Source: Parietichytrium sp. I65-24A (Eukaryota; Sar; Bigyra; Thraustochytrida; Thraustochytriidae). Taken from it: 64,000 nt of DNA. The stretch lies in assembly GCA_012862575.1 (NCBI GenBank), contig BLSF01000069.1, forward strand, positions 62,001 to 126,000, written 5' to 3'. A model generated the notes under the pieces. The model worked only from the letters and a program-made list of their open reading frames with translations. It had not been told where the DNA came from and searched no databases. This document shows, one piece after another, positions 33,824-46,864 of this stretch (position 1 is the first letter of the stretch; the number at the start of each line of letters is the position of its first letter). A program made the translations under genes and the position numbers.

Positions 33824-36800
33824 ATGCTGCGCGATGCAAGAACGGAACAGGAGAGCTGCTCTACTGGATCGGCGCCGTGTGGCGAAGATGGCGGGGATGA
33901 CAGCGGGATTAGTCTGGTGAGGAATGTGGGGGAACGGGACGACATGGAATCGAGCCGTGAAGATAGGGACACATTCGCCAGAGTCATTGCAGGCAGGGTC
34001 GCGCAGCACCTTGAAAGCGGAGGCAATCCGCAGCTCAGTGACGAGCAGATAGACTACGCAGTGAGTGAGCAGGACGTCAGGGTGCTTAAAAGCGCATTTG
34101 GACCAAGCCTTGGAGATGTGCCAGACACGGTCCTCTCCAGCATCGAAAACACACACGATGTCAAAACGGCCATTGGAATGGCAAAAGTCACGCTCAAGAC
34201 ACGCAAAGAGTTTTGGCCAGTCGACGTAGCTTTCCAGGGCCTCTCCTTCGCAGCCAAGGTGACCCCCGCTTCCAGAGGCATTCGTACCGTGGGCATGCAG
34301 ATAAGGAACCTTCTCTCCCCGCTTGCCAAGCTCGCAAACGGGTGCAAAGCGGACCATGAGGAGGTGGGCGTTCTTGCAAACGTATCCGGGGTATTTCGGG
34401 CGGGAGTACCCACGCTGGTGCTTGGGCCGCCAGGCTGTGGCGTGACAACTTTGTTCAGGGCCCTTGGCGGGCGTCTGAAAAGCAGCAAAACTTGCGAGCT
34501 CAGTGGCGAGGTCCTCTACTCCGGCTTCTCCGGCAAAGAGCTCAATGTCCAAAAACTCTCTAATCACGTGGAGCAGATCGATAACCACCATCCCGTTCTC
34601 ACCGTCCAGGAGACTGTTGATTTTGCATTTGAGTGCCTTCACGACGTGGCAGTGGCAGAAGATCAATTTTCTCACCCTGACGCCTCTGCAGAGGAGATCG
34701 AACTGTCCAAAGAGGGCTTCCGAAACGTTGCGAGCTTTGAAATCGACAATCTCGGTCTCTCAAATTGCCGAAACACGATCGTCGGAAATGAAATGCTTCG
34801 GGGGGTGTCTGGTGGAGAACGAAGGAGGACAACTATCGCTGAGATGCTCACTGCTCGCAGGCCATTCACTATGTTTGATCAGATCTCGACTGGGCTGGAC
34901 AGTGCTGCGACCTTTGACATAGTAAAAAACATTTGTGAGGTGGCCCGCGTGCTTTCGCTCACATCCGTCATAGCTCTGCTGCAACCTCCTCCAGAAGTGT
35001 ACAACTTATTTGATGAGGTCCTGATCCTCGCCAAAGGCCGTGTTGTTTTCCATGGCGCCCGCGACAACGTGCTTTCATACTTTGAGTCTATCGGCTTTGC
35101 GTGTCCAGAAGACAAGGATATCGCAGACTTCATTCAGGAAGTGACCACGGACATGCGATCAAAGTTTGCAACGCGTCCGGGCACGCCAACCAGCCAAGCA
35201 GAAATGGCGCTCGCATGGGAGCAATCGCCGTTCTCAGAGCCGATGAAGGGTCAAGTCAGGGAGTGGTTTGATGGCAAAAAGAAGGTGGATAGTCCGCTTC
35301 GGCAACAGCTCTTCAGCAGAGGCTCGCCAACCTACGCAAACTCCATCTGCAACGAGCTTGGCCATCTTATCAGGCGCCAAGCCAAATTCGCCTTTCGAGA
35401 CAAGGACTTCTTTGTTGCTCGCATCAGCGAAGCAATAGTCTTGGGTGTAGTCATTGGCACCGTTTTCTTCCAACTCGAGCCGAACATTAGTGGCAATTTC
35501 GCAGAGGTCAACCAGCGCTATGGTTTGCTGTTCACAGTTCTCATGCAAGCTGCGCTGACCGGAATGGCTACAATTCCAATACATATAGATGCTCGTTCAG
35601 TCTTCTACAAGCACAAAGAGGCGCACTTCTTTCGCACAATGAATTACATCCTCGCAAACGTAATCGTGACTTTTCCAATCGTCGTTTTGGAGTGCACGCT
35701 CATGGGCTCCTTGATATTTTGGCTCTCCGACGTGGTTCCGCATGACTCGCCGGACGTTGTGTCGAGATACTTTCTCTTTATCGCCATCATCACCCTCACC
35801 AGCGTGTCATTTGGTTCTTTCTTTCATGCTGTCTCCTCCATTTCAAGGAATCCCTCGGAAGCGCAGACTCTCGGTGGCGTACTCATGGCACTCTGCGTAG
35901 TGTTCAGTGGCTTTATCATTACTCCGGATAACATACCGCCGTGGTTCATTTGGATTTACTACTGCACCCCTCTTTCATGGGCTTTTAGCGGCTTGGCAAT
36001 CACAGTCTTCTCTGCGTGGGAAGAGGATATCAAACTATTCGCGCTCGATCTGTTTCAGTTTCCTTCAGACAATGCCTACATCTATGGTACACTCCTGGTC
36101 TCGACCGCGTACTTGATCTTCTATGTGTCTATGACCTGGGCTGGCTACAGCTTCTTTCGCATCCAAAAGATCATTCCTCAACCGAGCGAAGACGAGTCCG
36201 CCGTGATGGAGGAGAGCACGACGTCTGAAGCATTGAAAGGCGAACACGCAGGAATACAAACCGCGCCAAGCGGCTTGCCAATAGCTGCTGATGTTGAGTC
36301 GAGGGGACCTCTCAGGAAGTACGAGACCAGTTTTGAGCTTGCGAGCTCATTCACCAAACTCGCGAGGAAGGCACGTACAGCAAATATCGTCTTCAAAGAT
36401 CTTTGGTACTCAGTGCCGAACCCGTCCAATAAAAAAGAGACAATTGACCTCCTTAAGGGTGTGAGCGGATATGCTTTGGCGGGAACGATGACTGCTCTGA
36501 TGGGAAGCTCTGGCGCTGGTAAAACTACTTTGATGTAAGTTTTTGTCTCAGTATTTATTAGTGTTCGAGTGTGTTTGAGACATGAAAAGCCTCCAAACAA
36601 TAGGTGTCGCACGACTGATGTTCGGATTGCTGACAAGTTTGCTTACTTCTTTCTCCCTTGGGGTGTTCACAGGGACGTCATTGCTGGCCGCAAAACAGCA
36701 GGCCAGATCAAGGGAGACATTTTTGTCAATGGCACACCAAAAAATGCCAAAACGTTTTCGCGGCTCATTGGATATGTGGAACAAATGGACATCCATTCGC

Positions 36801-38496
36801 CGCACCAAACCGTGAGCGAAGCAGTCATGTTCAGCGCGAGGCTTCGGCAAGGAGACGATGTGCCTGAGGAAGAAAAGTTGGAATACGTCAGAGCAATTTT
36901 GCTGGCTCTCGAGCTGAACGAAATTGCGGACTTTGAAATTGGGGATCGATTTCACGGAGGAATCACCACAGAGCAAGCAAAACGTGTCACCATCGGCGTC
37001 GAGATGGCTGCCAACCCCTCGATTCTGTTTGCAGATGAGCCGACCAGCGGGCTTGACGCGCGTGCTGCAGCAATCGTAATGCGGGGCATCAAAAGGGTTG
37101 CAACATCTGGTCGCACGGTGGTGTGCACCATACATCAGCCAAGCCGCGACATCTTCCAGAATTTTGATCGTCTGCTGCTCTTGAAGCGTGGCGGAGAAGT
37201 TGTTTATTTTGGCAGTTTAGGCCGTGGATCGGAGGACCTGATCAACTACTTGTTCGGCCTCACTGGCAAGCAGATGCCAAATCTGCGCTACAACCCTGCC
37301 ACATTCATGCTCGAAGTGATCGGGGCAGGGACCCGGGATACCGCCACTGAAGATTTTGCGAAGGCGTACAGGGAGAGCCAAATCAAAGTGCAAGCCGAAA
37401 ACGAAATAGATTCTCTCTTAGAGAGTGACCGGAACGACCTGGAAGAGATTCGTTTCGAAGGCAAATACTCGACATCCTTCGGGATGCAGCTACGCGAGCT
37501 TCTTAGCAAGTGGGCACGCACATACTGGCGCAACCCAGGGTACAATTACTCGCGTCTCAAAGTCTATACAATCATGGGAATTTTGTTTGGGCTCTCCTTT
37601 CTTCAGGAGGGCATGAAAGATGTAACCAACGTACAGTCTTTGTTAGGAGTTTTGTATTTGGGCTTGATATTTATGGGCATCATCAACCTCAATTCCACGC
37701 TTCCGGTCATGACTGCAGAGCGCGGAGCTTTCTACAGGGAGCGAGCAACTAAGACTTATGGAGTGTAAGTAGTCCCTGTGCGGTTAACCGTTTTTGTTTT
37801 AAAATCGAGGATGGTCTGCTTTCGTCGAATGTATACTGACTCTTTGTTCTTGACTTTTGCGTCATCAGGATCCCTTATGTGATTGCGCATACGATTACAG
37901 AGATCCCTTATCTCATTGTCGCCACACTTTTGTTTATGGCGACATTCTACGCGATGGTGGGGCTCACGATGACAGCCAAGGCATTCGCTTTGACCTGGTT
38001 GAATTTCATGCTCCATTCGGCCACCCTGACGTTCTTAGGCCAGCTTCTTGCTTGCGCCACTCCAAACGAGCAGGTCGCCGGAGTCGTTGCTGGCGTATAC
38101 TACGGTATCTCGAGTCTGTTTGCGGGCTTTCTCATTCCCGTCGACGACATCAGCAAGTTCTGGCAGTTTCTCACGTACATCAACCCACTCAGATATGCCT
38201 GGGCCGCACAAGTCCAAGCTCAGCTTGAGTGTGATTGCGTGGTCACAAATGTCACCTCCGTTGGCGAATACCTCTGCAATGGTGGCCAGAACTGCCACGA
38301 CGTCTGCGATATGGCCTCTCTTGGGTGCCAACTTTTGGAAGGCGTGCCCTTCAACGCCAAGCAGTACTCCCTGCAGGTCTGGGACCTTGACTTCGACATG
38401 ACCGGTGCATACACTCTCATTCAGGTCGGCTTTATCGTGGCACTTCGGATTCTCACCGCGATCTCGCTCCGCTTCGTCACTTTCGAGGAGCGCTAG
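33824..38496 (+). CDS. PDR-type full ABCG transporter, copy 2
   Basis: Second tandem PDR transporter, 1476 residues. Exons are 33824-36534, 36673-37764 and 37869-38496, with introns of 138 and 104 bp at the same codons and phases as copies 1 and 3. The ATG at 33824 (MLRDARTEQ) is the first in frame. NBD1 shows GPPGCGVTT and TMFDQISTGLDSA, so Walker A Lys and Walker B Glu are replaced as in copy 1, while VSGGERRR is kept. NBD2 has GSSGAGKTT, a signature region reading GGITTEQAKRVT instead of GGLSVEQAKRVT, ILFADEPTSGLDA and TIHQPS. The external loop keeps all the Cys of copy 1 (CDCVV...CNGG...NCHDVCDM...LGCQ) and adds an N-x-T site. The substrate range may differ from the other copies, but sequence alone cannot say how. 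Confidence 0.95.
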
Positions 38497-39923
38497 TCAC
38501 CTGCGACTCCCGTGCAGAAAATGCGTTTCATCGTGAACGCATGCCGCAAATCGAACTCATGTGACGTTCAAAGCGTTTTTAAGTCCAGCACCAGGGAGGA
38601 AAAGTCTGCGCCGCTCCTGCTCAGTTCGAAGCCATTAGCAAAGTCGAAAATAAAAGCTCAAGTGCTTGTGGGAATTCCGCATAATTGTGAACTCGGAGAG
38701 TTGAGTCGCGAAACGAAGTGCACTATTTCCACGAGTGGCAACGCAAAGTTACCTGAAGCTTTCCACGAGACTGGCGTCGAAGTCCCGCGTACTTGAGCAA
38801 AGTCAGCGCAATGTTCATCTCCAACACGCGCGTTAGGGTGGCTGATTGGTTATTCATTCATTCTCACGAAAACGCCTCTACATCTCAATTGATTTTCTTT
38901 CTTTCTCTTTTTTTATCAAGTTCGTTTGGATATGAAATTAACTTTCAAATTTAAAAAAAAGGAGAAATTTTCGCAGTAAATCAGGAATCGGAATCGGGTT
39001 TTCATGTTAAAAATTAATCTCTTGAAAAAGAAGCTGCAAATTTGGAGGAAAAGAATCGCTTTCTCTCTGGTTCTAACATCCGAGCTAGATAACCCTCCTT
39101 GCATATCCTTGCATAGTACTCCCACTAAGTTAGCTCGCAAAAACGTTTGCTTCCTCCCGGAACCCTCAGCTAGTGTTACTCCTATTATATATTAGTGTCG
39201 CAAGTACAATCATTCGGGTGTGCATTCGAGCCTATTCAGCGCTATAGTTAGGGATAAGTATCAGTATGCCATTACTTTCAATAAGCAATCGTAAGAGCGA
39301 CCTATCCATGTACTCTGCCAGTGATTACTATAAGAATTTCGTGCGGTGGCGAATACTATAACGCGCGCCTAACCAAACCTTTAAGAGTGGTTCTCTTCAT
39401 AGCACATCATGACACCTCTGAACTGTACGCTTCGCCACTACTAGACACTCTACGCATCACCGTAATAAATGATAAGAGGTCCTATTTTCCAACGGTCAGA
39501 AAGTTATGACTATTATAGCGAGCGCTAAGAACCGCAGCGAAGATTACGCCGTCCCATAGCCGGTGGTTAGGACTTCTGGATAAGTCGATCGCGAAACCGA
39601 TCACTTGACATCACTTGACGCGTGGAAGGAAAGTGGCAGAGGTGTGTAATATTCAGGGACCAACCACTATCGTATTCAGTAGCAAGGACTACATGCCCTT
39701 CCGGTAACAGAACTTCGAAAAATGGTCCCCCCTGAGAACTGAGAGTGCGTTAGCATCGGGTAACAGAGAAAAGACTCGCTTCAGCTCTCTCGGCTGTGTA
39801 TCTTCTTGTCTGACTGTGAGGAAAAGGAAATGGAATAACTAGTTTGGAAGAAAGAATCGCAGTCAGAGAGGTCGGAGAAGAAGAAGGTAAGCAGTCTGCA
39901 TGTATTGCATGTGATGGGTGTAT

Positions 39924-40668
39924 AAAGTAAAAGTAAAACATGTAAACATATGTTATAAACACAAACAACAAACAACAAGCAACAAAGAAGGCGATGAACT
40001 TTATTTTATTTTTTGTTTCCGCGTGCATGCACGTGGCATGTGCATACCTATGAAACAAACTGTTTCCAACGCATGGTTCGCAACATCAATGGCGTCGATG
40101 TCCGATTGATCACCTGCCGTAATTTCTTTTCGTAATTCGAATAATTCAAACAAGTGAAAGTAAAGTGAAAGTGAATCGCCACTGCAAGAACAGCAAGAAC
40201 TTACAGACAACTTGTTCCGAATACATTCTCATCTGCCAGCTTCCCCGACGGCAGCCGATTGATTCCGATTTCCGCAAAATGCGGTGGTATAGTACTCAAT
40301 GTACTCGTGCTCACAGTCAGCAGTACTCGCTGTACTCGCAGCCATTCTCAATCGTTCCAATGTTCATTCCAAATTGAACATTCCTCACATGCGAGTCAGG
40401 ACTCAGCACTCGCAGCGCTTGCAGACGTTGAGGCTCTACTTTTTAACTTCTATGTATTTGTTTCACTCCGAACTCGCAACAGCTTGTAAGTTTAATCGCT
40501 TTATCACGAGCCATTCGAGATTCTCGGTCAATTGATTGTTCTGTAACTTCGTTTAAGTGCTTCATTTCTTCATTCTCCCAATCGAAATGAAAACTACTAA
40601 CATGGAACGAAATGGCGACACGAAAGGTCCCAGTCTTTTCAACCCCAGTCGCGCTAGTACGGCAAGCT

Positions 40669-40758
<90 letters not shown>

Positions 40759-40783
40759 CTCCCTCTACCTCCCTCTCCTCCTT
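39924..40783. repeat. Direct duplication, left copy
   Basis: This block begins aaagtaaaagtaaaacatg and ends in a long ct microsatellite plus ccctctacctccctctcctc. It recurs almost base for base at 40785-41605. I find no coding frame shared by both copies that looks like a protein, and no terminal inverted repeats or target-site duplication that would mark a transposon. Confidence 0.93.
40669..40755. repeat. Long CT microsatellite in the left duplicate
   Basis: An almost uninterrupted run of ct dinucleotides, about 85 bp, far longer than the roughly 20-bp run at the matching place in the right duplicate. This is a likely point of assembly or replication slippage. Confidence 0.93.
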
Positions 40784-40784
40784 N
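40784..40784. other. Single ambiguous base (N) at the duplicate junction
   Basis: The only N in the window lies exactly between the two copies of the direct duplication. This position suggests a contig join or gap closure rather than an isolated base-call problem. Confidence 0.95.
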
Positions 40785-41600
40785 AAAGTAAAAGTAAAAC
40801 ATGTAAACATAAGTTTTAAACACAAACAACAAACAACAAACAACAAGCAACAAAGAAGGCGATGAACTCTATTTTATTATTTATTTCCGCGTTCATGCAC
40901 GTGGCATGTGCATACCTATGAGACAAACTGTTTCCAACGCATGGTTCGCAACATCAATGGCGTCGATGTCCGATTGATCACCTGCCGTAATTTCTTTTCG
41001 TAATTCGAATAATTCAAACAAGTGAAAGTAAAGTGAAAGTGAATCGCCACTGCAAGAACAGCAAGAACTTACAGACAACTTGTTCCGAATACATTCCCAT
41101 CTGCCAGCTTCCCCGACGGCAGCCAGCTTCCCCGACGGCAGCCGATTGATTCCGATTTCCGCAAAATGCGGTGGTATAGTACTCAACGTACTCGTGCTCA
41201 CAGTCAGCAGTACTCGCTGTACTCGCAGCCATTCTCAATCGTTCCAATGTTCATTCCAAATTGAACATTCCTCACATGCGAGTCAGGACTCAGCACTCGC
41301 AGCGCTTGCAGACGTTGAGGCTCTACTTTTTAACTTCTATGTATTTGTTTCACTCCGAACTCGCTAAGTTTAATCGCTTTATCACGAGCCATTCGAGATT
41401 CTCGGTCAATTGATTGTTCTGTAACTTCGTTTAAGTGCTTCATTACTTCATTTTCCCAATCGAAATGAAAACTACTAACATGGAACGAAATGGCGACACG
41501 AAAGGTCCCAGTCTTTTCAACCCCAGCTGTATTAAAGTCGCGCTAGTACGGCAAGCTTCTCTCTCTCTCTCTCTCTCCCTCTCCCTCTACCTCCCTCTCC

Positions 41601-41605
<5 letters not shown>
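40785..41605. repeat. Direct duplication, right copy
   Basis: Near-identical to 39924-40783. Visible differences include an extra tandem copy of a 19-base segment (ccagcttccccgacggcag, about 41105-41140), loss of a few bases near 41364, an added tgtattaaa stretch near 41528, and a shorter ct run. The pattern fits either a recent tandem duplication or two haplotypes placed side by side. Confidence 0.93.
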
Positions 41606-41631
<26 letters not shown>

Positions 41632-41708
41632 CTTTCGTCCCTCCTACGCTCCCCCTCTCTCCCACTTCCCTCACTGTCAATGTTCATTGAACAAATGAAA
41701 ACATGAAA

Positions 41709-41752
41709 TTATGAAAGCATGAAAGCATGAAAGCATGAAAGCATGAAAGCAT
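41709..41752. repeat. Octamer tandem array (atgaaagc)
   Basis: Five copies of an eight-base atgaaagc unit lie about 350 bp upstream of the start codon of transporter 3, in its probable promoter or leader. Confidence 0.88.
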
Positions 41753-42099
41753 GGGCTCAAATGAAACTTGTCGCACTCACTGGCAGTACAGCACAGAATA
41801 CATTACGGTCCCAATACTGGCAGCACTGACCCCGAGAACTCGTACCGCAATTGGCACTAAATTTAGTAGCAACTTGCCACGAGTGAGCGAGCGAGTAAAT
41901 TGGCAAGCAAGAAAGAAGGAAGGAAAGGAAATTGGAAATTGGAAATTGGAAAGAAGGAAAGTGTACAAGCAGACACCGAACTGGGACAAGTGTCCTCGCT
42001 GCGAGTACTCAGGCGAGCGAGTACCTTTGGTCCGTGTGCCGCAGTGGAGTGCAGTGGGGTGCAGGGCAGTGCGAGTGTGGGGCGGAGAGACAAGGGACA

Positions 42100-45000
42100 A
42101 TGTTGGGGGACAACACGAGCGCGCAAGTGAGGGCCGCGGAGAGCGAAGATGAGCCGAGCGAAGACACGGTGGTGGATGTAGGCGGCGGACGTGAAGATGT
42201 CGCGGCGGAGACACATGCGGCCATCTCGAACGAGAGCACAGAGGAGAAGGAGAAGGAGATGCAGAGGGCTGGCGGAGACCATGCTGGGTCTGGAAGGCAG
42301 CAAGTGGTCGGCGACGTCGTGGTGACGGATCTGAATGCGTCTGCCAAAGGCGAGAAGTCACCTGCGCTGAAAGTGAAGACCGACTTCTCCAGAGTCATCT
42401 CTGGAAGGTTGCAGAAACACATGAATGAAAGAAACTCGTCGTCGGTATTGCAAGACGTGGCGCTTGAAGAAGAGGTCTTCTCAGGAGAGCTCACTGCAGA
42501 GAACGTGGAAGCGCTTCAGGACGCGTTTGGACCAAACCTTGAGAATGTCCCACGAGAGCTTCTCTCCAACATCGAGATGACCCATGATATCACCTCGATG
42601 ATTGGAATGGCCAAGCTGACACTGAAAACCCGTCGGGAGTTTTGGCCGGTCAACGTTGCATTCAAGGACTTGACATACAAGGCCATGGTGTCTCCCGACG
42701 CCGGCCTGCAGACGGTGGGATCCAAGCTGAGGAACGTCGTTAAGCCCTTCATTTCACTGGCACACGGCTGCGCCTCCATAAAGGAAGAACGAGAAATTCT
42801 CAAGGGTATCTCTGGGACATTCATGGCCGGGGTACCCACCCTCATCCTGGGGCCGCCTGGGTCTGGCGTAACCTCGCTCTTCAGGGCTCTTGGCGGTCGC
42901 ATCCAAACCTCCAAGAGCCAAACGCTGTCTGGTAATATCCTCTATTCAGGTTTTTCGAAAAAGCATCTCAAGGTGCGCAAACTGTCCAACTATGTGGATC
43001 AAATCGACAACCACTTTGCTGTTTTGACCGTGCAGGAGACTGTCGATTTTGCTTTTGACTGCCTTCATGACCTGAACAAAGACCAATCATATAATCCCGA
43101 CGCCACGGGTGAAGAGATCGAGAGGACCAAGGAGACTCTTCGAAGTTTCCCCAACTATTTGATTGCAAACATGGGGCTCAACAACTGCAAGGATACGGTG
43201 GTTGGGGATGAATTGCTACGTGGTGTCTCCGGTGGAGAGCGACGCCGCGTCACTGTAACGGAAATGTTAACCGCGCGGAGACCTTTCACGATGTTTGACC
43301 AGATTTCCACAGGGCTCGACAGTGCCGCTACATACGACATTACCAAGAACATCTGCGAAGTCGCAAGGCTGCTTTCCCTCACCTCGGTGGTTGCGCTCCT
43401 TCAGCCACCACCAGAGGTATACGATCTCTTTGACGAGGTCATGGTCCTGGCCGGAGGTCGCGTGATGTACCATGGGGCGCGAGAAAAGGTCGTACCATAC
43501 TTTGCGTCAATAGGGTTCAATTGTCCGGAGGACAAAGACATCGCAGACTTCATCCAGGAGGTGACCACTGACCTGCGCTCAAACTATGCCACTCGTCCTG
43601 ATGTCCCAAATTCCGAGGAAGCGCTTGCGAAGGCCTGGGAGATGTCCCCTTTTTCAGAGCCCAAACGCTCCGAAGTGCAAAAGTGGTCCTCTGCAGACTC
43701 AAAAATTGACAGCCCTCTACGTGACCAACTTTTCAGCGACACGGCGCCGGAGTTCGCGAACCCCTTCTTCTCGGAGCTGAAGACCGTTCTCAGGCGGCAG
43801 ATCAAGCTCGTGTCTAGAGAAAAAGCTCTTTTTCGCGCTCGCATTGGGCAATCGCTGATTTTAGGTGTTCTTGTTGGGACAGTGTTTCTCAGCCTAAGAG
43901 ATGACCCTGATCTCAAGGAAAGGTCTTCCGTCACGCAGAGGTATGGTCTCATGTTCTCTACTATTTTACAAGGCGCGCTCACTGGAATGGGGACCATGCC
44001 AGTTGTGATAGCCTCCCGCCCGGTTCTCTACAAACAAAGCGATGCCCACTTCTTCCGAACATGGACATACATCACTGCCGACCTTCTGGTCAACATTCCA
44101 ATCTCCTTCATTGAGACGATGATTCTAGGCTCGTTTGTTTTCTGGCTGCCGCAGGTTGTGCCTCCAGACCAAGATGCGGCGGAAAAATACATTGTCTTTA
44201 TAGGTATTCTGTTTGCTGTGAACGTGTCCTTCGGGACATTTCTCCGCGCAATAGCAACGGTATCTTCATCAGCGGCCCTTGCGCAGGTTTTTGCAGGTGT
44301 TGCGATCGCTTTCTGCGTGCTCTTTGGGGGCTTCATCATTACTCCCAATAATATTCCAGACTGGTTTATTTGGATATACTGGTTGGTGCCTCTCAGCTGG
44401 GCGTTGCGAGCAGCAATCGTAAGCATCTTCTCTGCTTGGGGTGACGCGACGAAAAGCATAGCGCTTAGTGCTTTTCAATTTCAGAATAATTCGTGGTCTA
44501 TATGGGGTGCGATCGTTCTTTTGGCTGGATACACCGTGATAAACTTGTTCTTTACTTGGTTGGGGTACCGCTTTGTTCGGATTCAGAAGGCACCACCGCA
44601 GCGCAGTGTCGATCAAGAATCTGCGCTTGGTGGTGAGGAGGAAGATGCCCCAAAGATAAGTTTCAAAAAGGGGGCCACGAAGGACAAGCAAGTTGACATG
44701 GATGTGCAGGAAGCGGAAGAGCAAATTCTGGAGGTAAAAAAGCCCCCATCGAGCCAGTTCGACGCCGGAGTGAGAACTGCCAATCTCGTCTTCAAGGATT
44801 TGTGGTACACCGTACCTGATCCGTCAGACAAGAAGAAGAAGAAGACAATAAGTCTTCTTAAGGGAATCACTGGCTATGCCCAAGCCGGGACAATGACTGC
44901 TCTCATGGGAAGCTCGGGAGCTGGTAAAACAACTCTGATGTAAGTTTATTCTCGCTTGGTTTTGACCCAACACGGAGATCGATTCTTCACTCACATTTCT

Positions 45001-46864
45001 TTCGGCAATTGTGCACCTTTGGCGGCATTTTCAAGGGACGTCATTGCTGGCCGCAAAACTTCAGGTGAAATTAAGGGCGAGATTCTTGTAAATGGGAGAC
45101 CAAAGAACGCCGCGACGTTTTCCCGAATCATGGGCTATGTCGAGCAGATGGATATCCACTCTCCGCACCAGAAAGTACGCGAGGCTTTGGTGTTCAGCGC
45201 CAGATTACGTCAAGGTGACGAGGTCCCTGACGACGAGAAAATGAACTTTGTCGATGCCGTTATGGATGCCCTGGAGTTGCAGAACATTTCCGATTTTGAG
45301 ATTGGAAGCCGAAAAGAGGGCGGTCTGTCCGTTGAGCAGGCTAAGCGAGTCACAATTGCCGTTGAGATGGCAGCCAATCCGTCCATCCTTTTTGCGGACG
45401 AGCCAACTAGTGGGCTTGATGCACGTGCTGCAGCGATCGTCATGAGGGGCATCAGGAAGGTTGCATCGTCTGGCCGTACGGTGGTGTGCACCATTCACCA
45501 ACCCAGTCGTGACATCTTTCAAGCTTTTGACCGCTTACTGCTGTTGAAGCGCGGTGGCGAAGTTGTCTTCTTTGGGGATTTAGGAGCCGGATCTGAAAAT
45601 TTGCTCAATTATTTGTTTGGAGTCAGCGGCAGTCAGATGCCAAGCTTGCGCTACAACCCAGCGACGTTTATGCTTGAAGTGATCGGCGCAGGGACCCAGA
45701 ACAATGTCACCAAAGATTTTGCAAAGTGCTACAAGGAGAGCTCTTTGAAGACGCAGACAGAAACAGAAGTGCAGAAGCTCCTCGACGCTGACTCAGGGGA
45801 AGCCGAGATGGTTTTCAGCGGGAAGTATGCGGCTTCATTCTCCACTCAATTCCGTGAGCTCCAGATAAAGTGGCTGCGCACCTACTGGCGAGCGCCAAGC
45901 TACAACTTCACTCGGTTGGCTGTAAACTTTGTGCTTGCTCTTCTCTTCAGCTCTGCATTCTTCCAAATCGAAATCGAAGACGCCACGAATGTTCAATCTC
46001 TCCTCGGTGTCCTCTACTTGAGCTTCATATTCATGGGAATCATCAACCTCAATACGGCCCCCCCGCTCATGTTTGCGGAGCGCGGCCCATTCTACAGAGA
46101 GCGGTCATGCAAGATGTATGGAGTGTAAGTGTATTGTTTTACAATTGCATTTGTGTCCTGAAAGCTGAATATCGGTATCCACTAACCTGTGAGTTCGTCA
46201 TACGTTCAACGCGTCTTGGGTTGTTGTTCTGGATCTCAGTCTACCATACGTAATTTCTCATACCATCACTGAGATTCCGTATCTTGCCTGCTTCTCGCTG
46301 CTGTTTCAGGTGATTTTTTACCTCATGGTTGGTCTCAACATGACACTCGAATCCTTCTTTTTGTTCTGGTTCGTGTTCTTTCTACATGTGTCATCTATGA
46401 CATTTCTTGGCCAACTTCTCTCCGTGACAACTGCGAACGAGCATGTTCCTACAGTTCTCGCAGGGGCATTTACTGGCCTTGCTGGGATCTTCGCAGGTTT
46501 TACAATTGCTGTCGATAGTGTCGCGGAATTTTGGAAATTCATGACATACATCAACCCGGTTCGATACTCGTGGGCAGCTGCAGTTCAGATTCAGCTTGCA
46601 TGTAATTGCAGTGTCACAAGCTATGTGAATGGATCGCACTATTCCGGGGACTCGCTCTATGACGATGTTTGCGATGACATGGACAGTCTTGGATGCCAAT
46701 ATTTAGATGGCTTGCCATACAATGCCAAGCAATATGCTTCCAACATCTGGACCTTTGACTTTGACAAGACCGGAACCTACGTCCTTGCCCTGGTATGCTT
46801 TGTCGCGGTGTTTCGGATCCTCACAGCGCTCGCGCTGCGCTTCATTTCTTTTGAGAACCGCTAA
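42100..46864 (+). CDS. PDR-type full ABCG transporter, copy 3
   Basis: Third tandem PDR transporter, 1517 residues. Exons are 42100-44939, 45036-46124 and 46240-46864, with introns of 96 and 115 bp at the conserved positions. The ATG at 42100 gives MLGDNTSAQ, matching MLGDD of copy 1; the open frame continues upstream without need. The N-terminal region is longer and more acidic than in copies 1 and 2. NBD1 has GPPGSGVTS (Lys to Val again) and TMFDQISTGLDSA; NBD2 is intact (GSSGAGKTT, GGLSVEQAKRVT, ILFADEPTSGLDA, TIHQPS). A Lys-rich stretch (DKKKKKTIS) precedes NBD2 Walker A. The external loop before the last helix has lost the CNGG cysteine and its neighbour and instead carries NCS and NGS glycosylation-type sites. 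It is the most diverged of the three. Confidence 0.95.

Larger units (their letters stand above)
38497..42099. other. Intergenic stretch between transporters 2 and 3
   Basis: About 3.6 kb. The left part (38497-39920) has no recognisable feature beyond an A-rich patch near 38940-38970. The right part is dominated by the duplicated ~0.85-kb block with its ct microsatellites and by an octamer array (separate entries). The last 350 bp form the leader of transporter 3 and include short ggaaattgga repeats near 41930-41950. Confidence 0.55.

Noticed and set aside
39924-41605. Duplicated block considered as a mobile element
   Set aside because: No terminal inverted repeats, target-site duplications, integrase or reverse-transcriptase coding were seen, and the N at the junction points to assembly or simple tandem duplication instead.
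41777-42361. 194-codon minus-strand frame across the start of transporter 3
   Set aside because: Pro/Arg/Ser-rich shadow of the acidic coding N-terminus and leader of transporter 3.
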